A DNA stretch of 64,000 nucleotides, from NCBI RefSeq assembly GCF_001761325.1, contig NZ_CP017478.1, positions 998,001 to 1,062,000 of the forward strand, given 5' to 3'. Positions 63,062 to 64,000 of this stretch are shown here, piece by piece. The number at the start of each line of letters is the position of its first letter. Position 1 is the first letter of the stretch. Under the pieces are notes generated by a model. That model did no database searches. It had not been told where the DNA came from and was given only the letters and a program-made list of their open reading frames with translations. The translations under genes and the position numbers were made by a program. Origin of the DNA: Urechidicola croceus. Lineage in GTDB: Bacteria > Bacteroidota > Bacteroidia > Flavobacteriales > Flavobacteriaceae.

Positions 63062-64000
63062 ATGAATTCAAAATCTATCTCAAACGGAATTTTACGAGCA
63101 ATTTCGATACTACTTGGTGTTTCACTCTTACTACTCTTTCTTTGGAAAATTCAATCTGTAATTATTTACATTATTATTGCTGGAGTTATCTCATTAATAG
63201 CACGACCACTAATAATTTTTTTAAAAAGGAAATTAAGATTCCCTAATATTCTTGCTGTAATCGTTACAATGCTACTTTTTATCTTACTAATATCTGGATT
63301 AATAAGAATGTTTATTCCACTGATTGCCCAGCAAGGTAAAAACCTGTCTTTATTAAACATGAATGAATTAATGGTGAATACAGAAAGTGTTATGAATGAG
63401 GTTAATGAGTATTTTTTAACTAAAAATATCAATATTTTTGAACAATTAAAAAGTTTAGATATCCTATCAAATTTTAAAGAAATCCCTACTTTTCTGAATT
63501 CTATAATTGGAACTGTTGGAACTTTAAGTATTGGTCTGTTTTCAGTACTATTTATTTCTTTTTTTTTAATGAAGGACAGTAAAATACTTCATAAAGGTCT
63601 ATTAGTTTTAGTTCCAGACAATAGTGAAAGTAGATTTCAAAAATCCTTTAACACAATAAAAGATTTACTTTCTAGATATTTTATTGGATTGGTAGTTCAA
63701 ATTTTAATTCTATTTATTCTATATGCAATAGTGTTAGGAACTTTTGGTGTGGACAATGCAATTGTTATTGCGTTCTTATGTGCATTACTTAATTTAATAC
63801 CATATGTTGGACCTCTAATTGGTGGTATATTAATGTTAGTTTTGACAATGACTAGTAATATTGGAGAAGATTTTCAAACAATCATATTACCTACTACAAT
63901 TTATGTAATGATAGGATATGTAATTGCACAATTGATTGATAACTTTTTTAGTCAACCTATTATTTTTTCAAAAAGCGTAAAATCACATCCTCTAGAAATT
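63062..64000 (+). CDS. AI-2E family transporter, N-terminal part (cut by window edge)
   Basis: The gene starts at an ATG at 63062 (MNSKSISNGILRAISILLGV) and stays open to the right edge, 313 codons. The helices and the signature LCALLNLIPYVGPLIGGILM match the AI-2E/YdiK/TqsA permease family. Members export quorum signals or exchange Na for H, and the role here is unknown. Two N-terminal helices, a soluble stretch and at least four more helices are visible. No partner gene is in view. Confidence 0.85.
   Translation, partial: MNSKSISNGILRAISILLGVSLLLLFLWKIQSVIIYIIIAGVISLIARPLIIFLKRKLRFPNILAVIVTMLLFILLISGLIRMFIPLIAQQGKNLSLLNMNELMVNTESVMNEVNEYFLTKNINIFEQLKSLDILSNFKEIPTFLNSIIGTVGTLSIGLFSVLFISFFLMKDSKILHKGLLVLVPDNSESRFQKSFNTIKDLLSRYFIGLVVQILILFILYAIVLGTFGVDNAIVIAFLCALLNLIPYVGPLIGGILMLVLTMTSNIGEDFQTIILPTTIYVMIGYVIAQLIDNFFSQPIIFSKSVKSHPLEI

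Overview
The window comes from the chromosome of a low-GC member of the Flavobacteriaceae (Bacteroidota). The evidence is the gliding genes gldF and gldG, the bacillithiol gene bshC, DUF6452/DUF6048 proteins beside rlmD, many short-leader genes preceded by the Bacteroidota -7 element TAnnTTTG, weak or absent Shine-Dalgarno sequences, and many lipoproteins with Cys near residue 20. No rRNA, tRNA, CRISPR array, insertion sequence or prophage was recognised. The window is mostly core chromosome with accessory patches.

Layout. 1-6.0 kb: the start of an MFS transporter, a c-type cytochrome lipoprotein, rlmD with its two partner genes, then a run with a 2-oxoglutarate oxygenase, an SRPBCC protein, an SUI1/eIF1-like protein and a nucleoside phosphorylase. 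6.0-15.1 kb: an orphan substrate-binding protein, a tiny lipoprotein, a two-domain universal stress protein, valS, a DUF1573 protein, a retropepsin-PDZ protein, an aminotransferase and murB. 15.2-19.9 kb: a YkgJ-type cysteine-cluster protein, a small CxxC membrane protein, a glycosyltransferase, an ECF sigma factor translationally coupled to an Nramp-like transporter, and lipA. 19.92-20.5 kb: a 580-bp gene-free stretch with two candidate small RNAs, one behind a TAnnTTTG promoter and one behind a sigma-54-like promoter.

20.5-31.1 kb: an FtsX/LolC-type permease, a NamZ-like muramidase, a YkgJ-DUF3307-SatD operon behind three 29-bp direct repeats, argS carrying a REP-like insertion, an LEA-like repeat protein, lpdA and bshC. 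31.1-35.7 kb: a collagen-like PhoX-type lipoprotein, an imelysin-cytochrome c peroxidase fusion, a secreted protein and an RDD remnant. 35.8-45.0 kb: rimO, a class C serine hydrolase, rluF, a HAD phosphatase, a COG2509 flavoprotein, an SGNH-MBOAT pair and purC.

45.0-64 kb: phoH, a SAM hydroxide adenosyltransferase, an ABM monooxygenase, gldF-gldG, two DUF2911 proteins, a PIG-L/38-aa protein/SSS symporter operon, dnaN, two tiny membrane proteins, an ACP phosphodiesterase-like protein, a gamma-glutamyltransferase, an RluA-type synthase, a MocR regulator divergent from a PNPOx-like protein, and the start of an AI-2E family transporter.

The best candidates for undescribed biology are the SatD/DUF3307/YkgJ operon (SatD looks like a class III nucleotide-cyclase fold joined to an HTH, behind a 29-bp repeat array) and the sigma-54-type small RNA at about 20.26-20.35 kb. 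All functions are read by eye from sequence; no database search was run.
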